Shown in pieces: positions 8,340 through 16,029 of a stretch of 64,000 nt of DNA. Under the pieces are notes generated by a model, which was given only the letters and a program-made list of their open reading frames with translations, had not been told where the DNA came from and made no database searches. A program made the position numbers and the translations under genes. Origin of the DNA: an uncultured Chitinophagaceae bacterium (GTDB lineage: Bacteria; Bacteroidota; Bacteroidia; Chitinophagales; Chitinophagaceae). The stretch lies in assembly GCA_936908745.1 (NCBI GenBank), contig CAKZFX010000010.1, positions 1 through 64,000 of the forward strand, in the 5' to 3' direction. Within the stretch, counting starts at the first letter, position 1. Each line of letters opens with the position of its first letter.

Positions 8340-9836
8340 ATGAAAAATACTCTTTATAAAAACTGGTCAATAAAAACACTGTTGCTGGCTGCACCAGCTG
8401 CACTGATTATGACGGCTGGTTGTAATAAAAAATTCCTGGACGTTGATCCTCAGGCACAGCAACCGGCTGAACAATTCTGGCAATCAGAAGCCGATGCCAC
8501 CAAAGCGGTGAATGCGATGTATGCAAATCTTCGTTCCTGGGAAAACGTAGCTTTTGCTTCGATTGCGATTGAAAGCGTAGGCTCTGATGATGCTGAAAAA
8601 GGAAGCAGCACCGGCGATGCCACTTTCTTTAATGCCTTTGACAACTTCACCGTAACAGCAACCGATGGCCAGATTCAAAGCTTCTGGAATGGTCAATACC
8701 AGAACATCAACTTTGCGAACCAGATCCTGGATAATATCCCGGCGATAACGATGGATGCCAACCTGAAATCCCGTTATATCGCAGAAGCAAAATTTGTAAG
8801 GGCTTACGCACACTTCCGCCTGGTACGTGCATTTGGTGATATTCCGCTTCGCTTAAAAGTGCCCGTGGGCGCCAGCGAATACAATATTCCAAGAACAGCA
8901 AAGGCGGCTGTATATACTGCAATTGAACAGGACCTGACAGATGCTGCAGCCGTATTGCCCCAAACATATCCTGTAGCTGATAAAGGTCGCATCACGAAAG
9001 GTGCAGCGTTAGCACTGCATGCAAAAGTGGCGATGTACCAGCAAAAATGGGATGTTGTATTGAGCCTTACCAACCAGGTGATGGGAATGGGCTATGACCT
9101 GTTTCCTAACTACGAAGCTGGTTTCCGCATTCCTAATGAAAACAATATAGAATCTGTATTTGAAATACAGGCGCAATACGTTCCGGGCAACTGTGGTATT
9201 TCTAACTCACAATATTCGGAAGTACAGGGTGTAAGAGGTGTAACCGGTGGCGGTTGGGGCTTTAATGTGCCAACGGCTGATCTCGCTGGTTCTTACGAAG
9301 CAAATGACCCGAGAAGGGATGCAACGATCATCTTCCGTGGTGAAACAACACCACAAGGTGATGCGATTCCTGCTGTGGGTGACAACCCGATGTACAACCA
9401 GAAATCATATGTTCCATTTGCATTGAACGTGGAATGTGCATCTGGTTCCGGGCAAAATATCCGTGTGATCCGTTTTGCTGATGTGTTGCTGATGAATGCG
9501 GAAGCAGCTAATGAGGTAGGCGGCGCTACGAATACAACACTTGCATTAAGCTCATTGAACAGGGTAAGAGCAAGAGCAAGAACAGGCGCACCAGCCGGCA
9601 CATTGCCTGACGTAATTGTTACTGATAAAGCAGCATTAAGACAACTTATCTGGAGAGAAAGAAGAGCTGAACTGGCCATGGAATTTGATCGCTTATTCGA
9701 TGTGATCCGCCAGGGACGTGGTGCTGCGGTGCTGGGCCCTAAAGGATTTGTGGCGGGTAAAAACGAAGTATGGCCGATCCCTCAAAATGAAATCGATTTG
9801 AGCGCAGGCGTATTAACACAAAACCCGGGCTATTAA
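8340..9836 (+). CDS. SusD/RagB-family glycan-binding lipoprotein, PUL 1
   Basis: Surface lipoprotein of 498 residues that caps the SusC channel and presents oligosaccharide. Signal peptide with lipid-attachment Cys at 28 (MTAGC). The N-terminal helical TPR-like SusD fold starts at NKKFLDVDPQ, with the family's RAYAHFRLVRAFGDIPL motif near residue 156. The C terminus has the RLFDVIRQGR and ENEVWPIPQNEI-like closing motifs (IPQNEIDLSAGVLTQNPGY). Full length. Encoded 19 bp after susC and 25 bp before the LamG lipoprotein. Confidence 0.96.
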   Translation: MKNTLYKNWSIKTLLLAAPAALIMTAGCNKKFLDVDPQAQQPAEQFWQSEADATKAVNAMYANLRSWENVAFASIAIESVGSDDAEKGSSTGDATFFNAFDNFTVTATDGQIQSFWNGQYQNINFANQILDNIPAITMDANLKSRYIAEAKFVRAYAHFRLVRAFGDIPLRLKVPVGASEYNIPRTAKAAVYTAIEQDLTDAAAVLPQTYPVADKGRITKGAALALHAKVAMYQQKWDVVLSLTNQVMGMGYDLFPNYEAGFRIPNENNIESVFEIQAQYVPGNCGISNSQYSEVQGVRGVTGGGWGFNVPTADLAGSYEANDPRRDATIIFRGETTPQGDAIPAVGDNPMYNQKSYVPFALNVECASGSGQNIRVIRFADVLLMNAEAANEVGGATNTTLALSSLNRVRARARTGAPAGTLPDVIVTDKAALRQLIWRERRAELAMEFDRLFDVIRQGRGAAVLGPKGFVAGKNEVWPIPQNEIDLSAGVLTQNPGY

Positions 9837-9861
9837 TTCATCATCCCTTAAACTAAATCAA

Positions 9862-10692
9862 ATGCAAACAAACTATATAAAAGCACTGGCACTTGTATTA
9901 ACGGCAGGTGTTACGCTCACTTCCTGTTTCAAAAAATTTGATCCTGATACCTATGCGCCACCATTGAACATTGGTGGTTATAGCAGCTCCAAAGACATCG
10001 CCGCTGCCAACCTGAAAGGTTACTGGGCATTTAATGGAGGCTATACCGATAGCGTTACAGGTACAGCAGGTACAGTTGTCAATGCTGGCGATGTAAGTTT
10101 TGTAGCCGGCAGAAAAGGACAGGCTGTGCAGGTAAAAGGTGTAGGCTATATCAATACCAATATGGCAAGCACCATTGCCGCTATGGGCAGCTTTACGTTC
10201 TCCTGCTGGATACAGCAACCGACAAGCCTTGCCGGAGCGCCTACTACGTATATGCCGTTTTCGTTAAACAAATCCGGCTATTCATGGACACAAACAAAAC
10301 TGTTTATGTTATTTGAAGCCGATGATGCCAACAACTCTTTTGGTAAAATCGGTCTGTCTGACCAATGGTTTGACAAAGGAAGAGTGTGGCCAAAAATGCT
10401 GAATGATAAATGGCACCAGATGGTGATCACTTATAACGGCACCAATGGTGCACTGAGAGTGTATATCAATGGAACATTATTAAGTGTCAGCAGTACATTT
10501 AATTTTACACCCCAAGCCAACTTTGGCACAGCCGATAGCTTTACTCTCGGCGGGCCTGATGCAACAGCCCATGCGGCGAATGGCTGGATGAACTCTTTAA
10601 GCGGCAATTTGGATGAATTTAAAGTATTCAACAGGGTGCTGACGCCGGAAGAAGTAGGGTCCTTATATGCATTGGAAGGCCGTGGTTTGTAA
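9862..10692 (+). CDS. LamG-domain lipoprotein, probable surface glycan-binding protein, PUL 1
   Basis: Lipoprotein of 276 residues with lipidation Cys at 22 (LTSC). After a short linker, residues about 55-270 form a concanavalin/LamG-type jelly roll: ANLKGYWAFNGGYTDSVTG is the usual first strand, followed by FTFSCWIQQ, WHQMVITYNGTNGALRVYIN and the closing LDEFKVFNRVLTPEEV motif. No catalytic motif is evident. It takes the position of SusE/SusF in classical loci, so binding of glycan at the surface is the likely job (inference). A strong terminator at 10781-10815 follows it. Confidence 0.85.
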   Translation: MQTNYIKALALVLTAGVTLTSCFKKFDPDTYAPPLNIGGYSSSKDIAAANLKGYWAFNGGYTDSVTGTAGTVVNAGDVSFVAGRKGQAVQVKGVGYINTNMASTIAAMGSFTFSCWIQQPTSLAGAPTTYMPFSLNKSGYSWTQTKLFMLFEADDANNSFGKIGLSDQWFDKGRVWPKMLNDKWHQMVITYNGTNGALRVYINGTLLSVSSTFNFTPQANFGTADSFTLGGPDATAHAANGWMNSLSGNLDEFKVFNRVLTPEEVGSLYALEGRGL

Positions 10693-10780
10693 GAAAAACT
10701 AACAACTGTTATTAGTGTGACAACTGCATGGTGAAGAGTGAAACAAAAATGTTCGCAAGCAGAGCAGTTATATCAAGCAT

Positions 10781-10815
10781 GGGGCTGCTGTGAGAACTGG
10801 CAGCCCCTTTTTATT
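10781..10815 (+). terminator. Terminator after the SusC-SusD-LamG unit, PUL 1
   Basis: GGGGCTGC (10781-10788) pairs with GCAGCCCC (10800-10807), followed by TTTTTATTT. It separates the uptake genes from the glycosidase genes, so read-through or a second promoter must supply the latter. Confidence 0.85.
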
Positions 10816-10862
10816 TAAAAATATTTTGTGCATACAAGACTTGGATTGTTCTTTGCAGCAAA

Positions 10863-12341
10863 ATGATTGCTATGAATAAAATAAGCGTTGTCGCCATCGC
10901 AGTGGTCTTCTGCGCCTGTACTGACAAAACAAAAACAAACACAACCCACACAACAGACACTCCCGCGTTTTCAACAGATGGAAAAAAAGCAGTAGTGTTC
11001 ACAACGGCTGATAGCAGCAACCTCCGGTTGTCTGCTACTGATACCGTGGAGTTTAAAGACATGCCTCAGCCATTGGAAACACAGATCTGTGTTTTCGTTG
11101 ACCCGTCCAAAACCTATCAAACCTACTTCGGTACCGGGGCCGCATTAACAGATGCGTCCGCCGAAACATTTGCCAAACTGCCTGCAGACAAACAGCAGGA
11201 AATCCTGAAAGCTTACTTTGATAAGCAAACAGGTATTGGTTATACGGTTGCCCGTACCAATATCAACAGCTGCGACTTTAGCAGCGATATGTACACCTAT
11301 GTAAAAGAAGGCGACTCTTCTTTAGCGTCCTTCGATATTTCGCATGACAGGAAATACAAAATTCCCTTTATCAAAGCGGCGATGACTGCTGCCGGTGGTA
11401 AACTGAACTTATTTGCAAGTCCCTGGAGCCCGCCTGCATTTATGAAAAGCAACAACGATATGTTGCATGGCGGTAAGCTCAAAACAGAATATTACAATAG
11501 CTGGGCGCATTACTATACAAAATTCATTAAGGAATACGAGAAAGAAGGCATACCTGTGTGGGGTATCAGCGTACAAAATGAACCAATGGCCACACAGCGT
11601 TGGGAAAGTTGTATTTATACGGCCGAAGAAGAAAGAGACTTCCTGAAAAATCATTTAGGCCCGGTGATGCACAAAGAAGGATACGCTGATAAAAAAATCA
11701 TCGTGTGGGACCACAACCGTGATCTGATCTATCAACGTGCACAAACTTATTTCGACGATCCTGAAGCGGCCAAATATGCATGGGGCATTGGCTTCCATTG
11801 GTATGAAGACTGGAGTGGTGGTCAGCCGATGTATGAAAACCTGCGCCGTGTTTATGAAGCATATCCCGACAAACATATCTTCTTTACCGAAGGTTGCGCA
11901 GAAAGTTTCAACGCCAGCCGCTACAAAGCATGGGCCTTGGGTGAAGAATACGGCCGTTCCATGATCAATGACTTTAACAACGGAATGGTAGGCTTTACCG
12001 ACTGGAATATTTTACTGGATGAAACCGGCGGCCCTAACCATGTTCAGAACTTTTGTTTTGCGCCTGTGCATGCTGATACCAAAACAGGCCAACTGATTTA
12101 TACCAATGCTTACTACTATATCGGCCACTTTTCAAAATTCATCACGCCGGGCGCAAAAAGAGTAAGCAGCGCAGCGAGCCGCAGCCAGCTATTAACAACT
12201 GCGTTTCGCAATGAAGATGGAAAGCTTGTCGTTGTAGTGATGAACCAGGGGTCGCAAAAATTTCCTTATTTCCTTTGGATAAAAGGTAAAGCAGCAGAAG
12301 TGACTGCCTTACCGCATTCGATCAACACATTTGTTTTATAA
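10863..12341 (+). CDS. GH30-family glycosidase
   Basis: Retaining glycoside hydrolase of 492 residues, exported and probably lipid-anchored (hydrophobic leader with Cys17/Cys19; Met4 is an equally good start). The (beta/alpha)8 barrel carries the GH30 signature: acid/base Glu240 in VQNEPMATQRWESC and nucleophile Glu343 in FFTEGCAES. A C-terminal beta-sandwich follows (about 425-492). The family includes glucosylceramidases and endo-beta-1,6-glucanases; the context of GH144 and GH3 favours a beta-glucan, perhaps beta-1,6-linked. It lies 11 bp before the GH144 gene. Confidence 0.9.
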   Translation: MIAMNKISVVAIAVVFCACTDKTKTNTTHTTDTPAFSTDGKKAVVFTTADSSNLRLSATDTVEFKDMPQPLETQICVFVDPSKTYQTYFGTGAALTDASAETFAKLPADKQQEILKAYFDKQTGIGYTVARTNINSCDFSSDMYTYVKEGDSSLASFDISHDRKYKIPFIKAAMTAAGGKLNLFASPWSPPAFMKSNNDMLHGGKLKTEYYNSWAHYYTKFIKEYEKEGIPVWGISVQNEPMATQRWESCIYTAEEERDFLKNHLGPVMHKEGYADKKIIVWDHNRDLIYQRAQTYFDDPEAAKYAWGIGFHWYEDWSGGQPMYENLRRVYEAYPDKHIFFTEGCAESFNASRYKAWALGEEYGRSMINDFNNGMVGFTDWNILLDETGGPNHVQNFCFAPVHADTKTGQLIYTNAYYYIGHFSKFITPGAKRVSSAASRSQLLTTAFRNEDGKLVVVVMNQGSQKFPYFLWIKGKAAEVTALPHSINTFVL

Positions 12342-12352
12342 AAAGAAATAAC

Positions 12353-14020
12353 ATGAAGAGGTTTGGCGGATTATTAGCGTTAGTGATATTCTATTCTTGT
12401 GGCAAAGGTGGTGGAGGTGACAGCACGCCTCCACCACCTCCGCCCTCTTCATTTACACTGAACAGTGTGCGGGTGGACAATCAGTTCATCAGCCAGTTCA
12501 CATTATATAACACGCCAGTTAGTTTACCTGTTAAACTTTCATTCACTGCGCCATTAAACAGGAGCAGCGTTACAACCAGCACGATCACCTACCGGGATAA
12601 AACCGGCGCTGTTGTTAACTATAACACGAGCTACGAAAACAATGACAGCACATTGGTGATCACACCGGTGGGCAACCTCAACTATCTTACAAAATATACA
12701 TTGAGTGCTTCCACCGGTTTGCGTTCGGCAGCTGGCGGTAACTTACTCTCTTCTTTTGACCTTCATTTCACTACTAAAATAGATTCAAGCCGCAAATTTC
12801 CGGCGCTGACCGACAATGAACTGATGGATAAAGTGCAGCAGCAAACATTTAAATACTTCTGGGACTTTGCACATCCTGTCAGCGGACTGGCAAGAGAAAG
12901 AAATACATCCGGCGATATCGTGACTTCCGGTGGTTCAGGCTTTGGTATTATGGCTATTCCTGTCGCCATCAACCGCAGCTTTATCACAAGGGCGCAAGGG
13001 TTGACAAGAATGCAGACGATTGTTGCCTTTTTAAAAAATACAGCACAAACATTTCACGGCGCCTACCCGCATTGGCTGAATGGCGCCACAGGTGTTGTTG
13101 TTCCTTTCAGTACCAAAGACAATGGCGCTGATCTCGTGGAAACATCCTATCTCATACAAGGCCTCTTATGTGCAAGACAATACTTCAACGATGCGGGTGC
13201 GGCAGAAACAACTTTGCGCAATGATATCAATACGATTTGCAACCGTGTGGAATGGGATTGGTTCCGCAATGGCGGCCAGAATGTATTGTATTGGCATTGG
13301 AGCCCCAACTACAACTGGGAAATGAACCTGCCGATACGCGGCTGGAACGAATGCCTGATTACGTATGTACTGGCGGCTTCCTCCACCACGCATGGCATTC
13401 CTGCAAGCGTTTATCAAACAGGATGGAAAAGCGGCAACTACATTAACGGCAATACATACTATGGTTATCAACTACCGTTGGGTGTTGCTTATGGCGGTCC
13501 TTTATTCTTTTCGCATTACTCGTTTTTGGGTATCAATCCAACGGGATTGGCAGAAGGCGGGATCAACTTTGCAACGCAAACAAAAAATCATACACTGATC
13601 AACTATAACTACTGCAAACTCAACCCACGCAGTTACTTTGGTTACAGCGATTCGGTTTGGGGATTGACAGCAAGCGATATCGAAGGCGGCTATACTGCCA
13701 GTTCGCCTACCAATGACGTAAGTGTCATTGCGCCAACCGCCGCTTTATCTTCTTTCCCTTATACGCCGGCCGAATCAATGGCCGCTTTGAAATTCTTTTA
13801 CTATGTATTGGGCGATAAGCTTTGGAAAGAATATGGTTTTGTAGATGCGTTTTCGCTCAACAATACTTGGTTTGCAAACTCTTTCCTTGCAATTGATCAA
13901 GGGCCGATCATTATCATGATCGAAAACCACCGTTCAGGTCTGTTGTGGAGTTTATTTACCAGTTGCCCGGAAGTAAAAGCAGGTATGCAGTCACTCGGTT
14001 TTACGGCACCTTACCTGTAA
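12353..14020 (+). CDS. GH144-type beta-glucanase with N-terminal Ig-like domain
   Basis: Lipoprotein of 555 residues: lipidation Cys16, a Gly/Pro-rich linker (17-33), a Big_5-type Ig-like domain (about 34-142), then the GH144 (alpha/alpha)6-barrel ('glucoamylase family', PF10091) from about 152 to the end. Motifs include TFKYFWDFAHPVSGLARER, NVLYWHWSPN and RGWNECLITYVLAASS. Founding GH144 members from Chitinophaga are endo-beta-1,2-glucanases; that activity here is inference. Its catalytic domain aligns along its length with the second GH144 at 26282-27661, which lacks the Ig-like module. Confidence 0.88.
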   Translation: MKRFGGLLALVIFYSCGKGGGGDSTPPPPPPSSFTLNSVRVDNQFISQFTLYNTPVSLPVKLSFTAPLNRSSVTTSTITYRDKTGAVVNYNTSYENNDSTLVITPVGNLNYLTKYTLSASTGLRSAAGGNLLSSFDLHFTTKIDSSRKFPALTDNELMDKVQQQTFKYFWDFAHPVSGLARERNTSGDIVTSGGSGFGIMAIPVAINRSFITRAQGLTRMQTIVAFLKNTAQTFHGAYPHWLNGATGVVVPFSTKDNGADLVETSYLIQGLLCARQYFNDAGAAETTLRNDINTICNRVEWDWFRNGGQNVLYWHWSPNYNWEMNLPIRGWNECLITYVLAASSTTHGIPASVYQTGWKSGNYINGNTYYGYQLPLGVAYGGPLFFSHYSFLGINPTGLAEGGINFATQTKNHTLINYNYCKLNPRSYFGYSDSVWGLTASDIEGGYTASSPTNDVSVIAPTAALSSFPYTPAESMAALKFFYYVLGDKLWKEYGFVDAFSLNNTWFANSFLAIDQGPIIIMIENHRSGLLWSLFTSCPEVKAGMQSLGFTAPYL

Positions 14021-14049
14021 GAACTATTTTGTAAAGAAAATAACGAGCT

Positions 14050-15804
14050 ATGCTATCACGGACTTTATGGATCGCGGCGATTTGTATTTACAGCATTGTT
14101 GATTCAACTGCGCAGCAGCGTACGTATTGCAACCCGATCAACGTAGATTATGGGTATACACCTTTTGCAGAATTTGGTGCATGGGGCCGCCATCGTGCCA
14201 CGGCTGATCCTGTGATCGTCAACTATAAAAATGATTACTATCTCTTCAGCACCAATCAATGGGGTTATTGGTGGAGTTCTGATATGCTGAACTGGAATTT
14301 TATTTCAAAAAAGTTTCTCCGTCCATGGAACAATGTAAAAGATGAACTCTGTGCGCCGGGTGTTGGCATCATTGGCGATACAATGGTGGTCTTTGGTTCC
14401 ACCTATACCAGCAAGTTTACGTTATGGGGCAGCACTGATCCCAAAGCCAACAACTGGTTCCCACTGGTGGATTCATTTGAAATCGGTGGCTGGGACCCGG
14501 CATTCTTTACCGACGATGACGGGCGTTTCTATATGTATAATGGCAGCAGCAATGTATATCCTGTGTATGGTGTAGAATTAGATCGCAAAACATTTAAGCC
14601 TATCGGTACCAGAACACCGATGTATTTATTGGAAGACTGGCGGTATGGCTGGCAACGTTTTGGCGAAAACATGGACAACACTTTTCTCGATCCGTTTATC
14701 GAAGGGGCATGGATGACTAAACACAATGGCAAATACTACTTTCAATATGGCGCACCGGGTACAGAAATGAGCGGCTACTCCGATGGTGTGGTGGTAAGCG
14801 ACCGCCCGCTGTTTGATGGCAGGCAAACATTTGTGCAAAGCGATCCCTTGAGTATGAAAGCCGGTGGTTTTTCAAGAGGCGCTGGTCATGGCGCTACTTT
14901 CCAGGATAACCAGGGTAATTATTGGCACACGTCCACAAGCATTATCTGCATAAAAAATACATGGGAACGACGCATGGGCATCTGGCCTTCCGGGTTTGAT
15001 AAAGACGATGTAATGTGGACGAATACGGTCTTTGGCGACTACCCGCATTATATTCCCGGCGTGGCGGGAAAAGAACATGGCGCATTCACCGGCTGGTATT
15101 TACTCAACTATAAAAAACCTATTACCGTTTCATCCACATTGGGCAGCTACTATGCTAACAATGCAAACGATGAAAGTATTAAAACCTACTGGAGCGCTAC
15201 TTCTGCCAGCAAAGGCGAATGGATTCAAAGCGACCTGGGAAATATTTCAACGGTGAATGCGGTGCAGATCAACTATGCAGACCAGGAAGTGGACGATTCA
15301 TTTATCGACAAACAGCTTGGTACTTTTCACCAATATATACTGTCTTACTCAACGGACGGCAAAAAATGGAAAACACTGGTTGACAAAAGCAAGAACAACA
15401 AAGACGTGCCACATGATTATGTAGAATTGGCCGAACCGGTGCAGGCAAGATATATCCGGCTGGAAAACATCCACATGCCAACGGGCAAATTTGCGATCAG
15501 CGGTTTACGTGTATTTGGAAATGGAAACGGAACAAAGCCAGCTGCGGTTAAAACATTGGTGGTATTGCGCACGCAAAAAGATAAGCGCAGCGCTTATATA
15601 AAATGGAGCCCGGTTGATAATGCCTTTGCCTACAACCTTTACTTTGGCACCGAACCCAACAAATTGTATAACTGTATTATGATACATGATGTGAATGAAT
15701 ATTGGTTCAAAGCGATGGATAGCCAGAAAACATACTACTTTAGCATCGAAGCCATCAATGAAAATGGTGTGTCGGCAAAGACGGACGTGATGAAAGTGGA
15801 ATAA
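14050..15804 (+). CDS. GH43-like enzyme with discoidin and fibronectin-type modules
   Basis: Exported protein of 584 residues. After a short signal peptide the five-bladed propeller of GH43/clan F spans about 25-350 and retains the expected triad: Asp53 (TADPVIV), Asp149 (GWDPAFFTDDDG) and Glu218 (FIEGAWM). A galactose-binding/F5-8C-like module follows (about 360-500; WIQSDLGN, ARYIRLENI), then an Fn3-like domain (about 508-584). Clan F enzymes are often arabinosidases, xylosidases or galactosidases, so it may remove side chains or act on another linkage in the target; the subfamily is not recognised. It sits 29 bp after GH144. Confidence 0.85.
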   Translation: MLSRTLWIAAICIYSIVDSTAQQRTYCNPINVDYGYTPFAEFGAWGRHRATADPVIVNYKNDYYLFSTNQWGYWWSSDMLNWNFISKKFLRPWNNVKDELCAPGVGIIGDTMVVFGSTYTSKFTLWGSTDPKANNWFPLVDSFEIGGWDPAFFTDDDGRFYMYNGSSNVYPVYGVELDRKTFKPIGTRTPMYLLEDWRYGWQRFGENMDNTFLDPFIEGAWMTKHNGKYYFQYGAPGTEMSGYSDGVVVSDRPLFDGRQTFVQSDPLSMKAGGFSRGAGHGATFQDNQGNYWHTSTSIICIKNTWERRMGIWPSGFDKDDVMWTNTVFGDYPHYIPGVAGKEHGAFTGWYLLNYKKPITVSSTLGSYYANNANDESIKTYWSATSASKGEWIQSDLGNISTVNAVQINYADQEVDDSFIDKQLGTFHQYILSYSTDGKKWKTLVDKSKNNKDVPHDYVELAEPVQARYIRLENIHMPTGKFAISGLRVFGNGNGTKPAAVKTLVVLRTQKDKRSAYIKWSPVDNAFAYNLYFGTEPNKLYNCIMIHDVNEYWFKAMDSQKTYYFSIEAINENGVSAKTDVMKVE

Positions 15805-15810
15805 AAAATT

Positions 15811-15898
15811 TCCCGCAGACCTGCCTGTCGTCAGACAGGTTTCGCAGATTTTTGCTGAAAGGATTTCAATTCTGCATTGATCTGCGAGATTAGCGGGA
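15811..15898. repeat. Imperfect palindrome split by a second palindrome
   Basis: The arms TCCCGC...TTCGCAGAT (left) and ATCTGCGAGATTAGCGGGA (right, 15880-15898) are inverted copies. The left arm is interrupted at 15819-15840 by a separate 22-bp palindrome. The element occupies most of the GH43-GH3 spacer. Confidence 0.6.
15819..15840. repeat. 22-bp palindrome of the CCTGTCTG...CAGGCAGG family
   Basis: Near-perfect palindrome whose reverse strand begins ACCTGTCTGACG. A second copy of the same family lies at 39064-39084, before the PurF-like gene, and begins ACCTGTCTGCCG. Confidence 0.65.
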
Positions 15899-15918
15899 GA
15901 AAAAATAAAAAGAAGAAA

Positions 15919-16001
15919 ACCACAAAGAACACAAAAGACCAACCCAAATAGTAACAACCTTTGTGATCTTTGTGCAAAACCAGCTTTGTGCTCTTTGTGG
16001 T
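15919..16001. repeat. CACAAAG/CTTTGTG word repeat forming a long hairpin
   Basis: Left arm ACCACAAAGAACACAAA (15919 on) is inverted at 15983-16001 as CTTTGTGCTCTTTGTGGT, with a further right-arm copy at 15957-15975. A related element with slightly different words is at 53599-53695. Confidence 0.65.
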
Positions 16002-16029
16002 AAAAAAATTCTCAAATAAACAATAACAG

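Noticed and set aside
10863..12341. The name GH3 or GH30 as a clue to relation with the gene at 59276
   Set aside because: The 'GH3' at 59276 is the auxin-responsive acyl-adenylate family and has no link to glycoside hydrolase family 3; the names only coincide.
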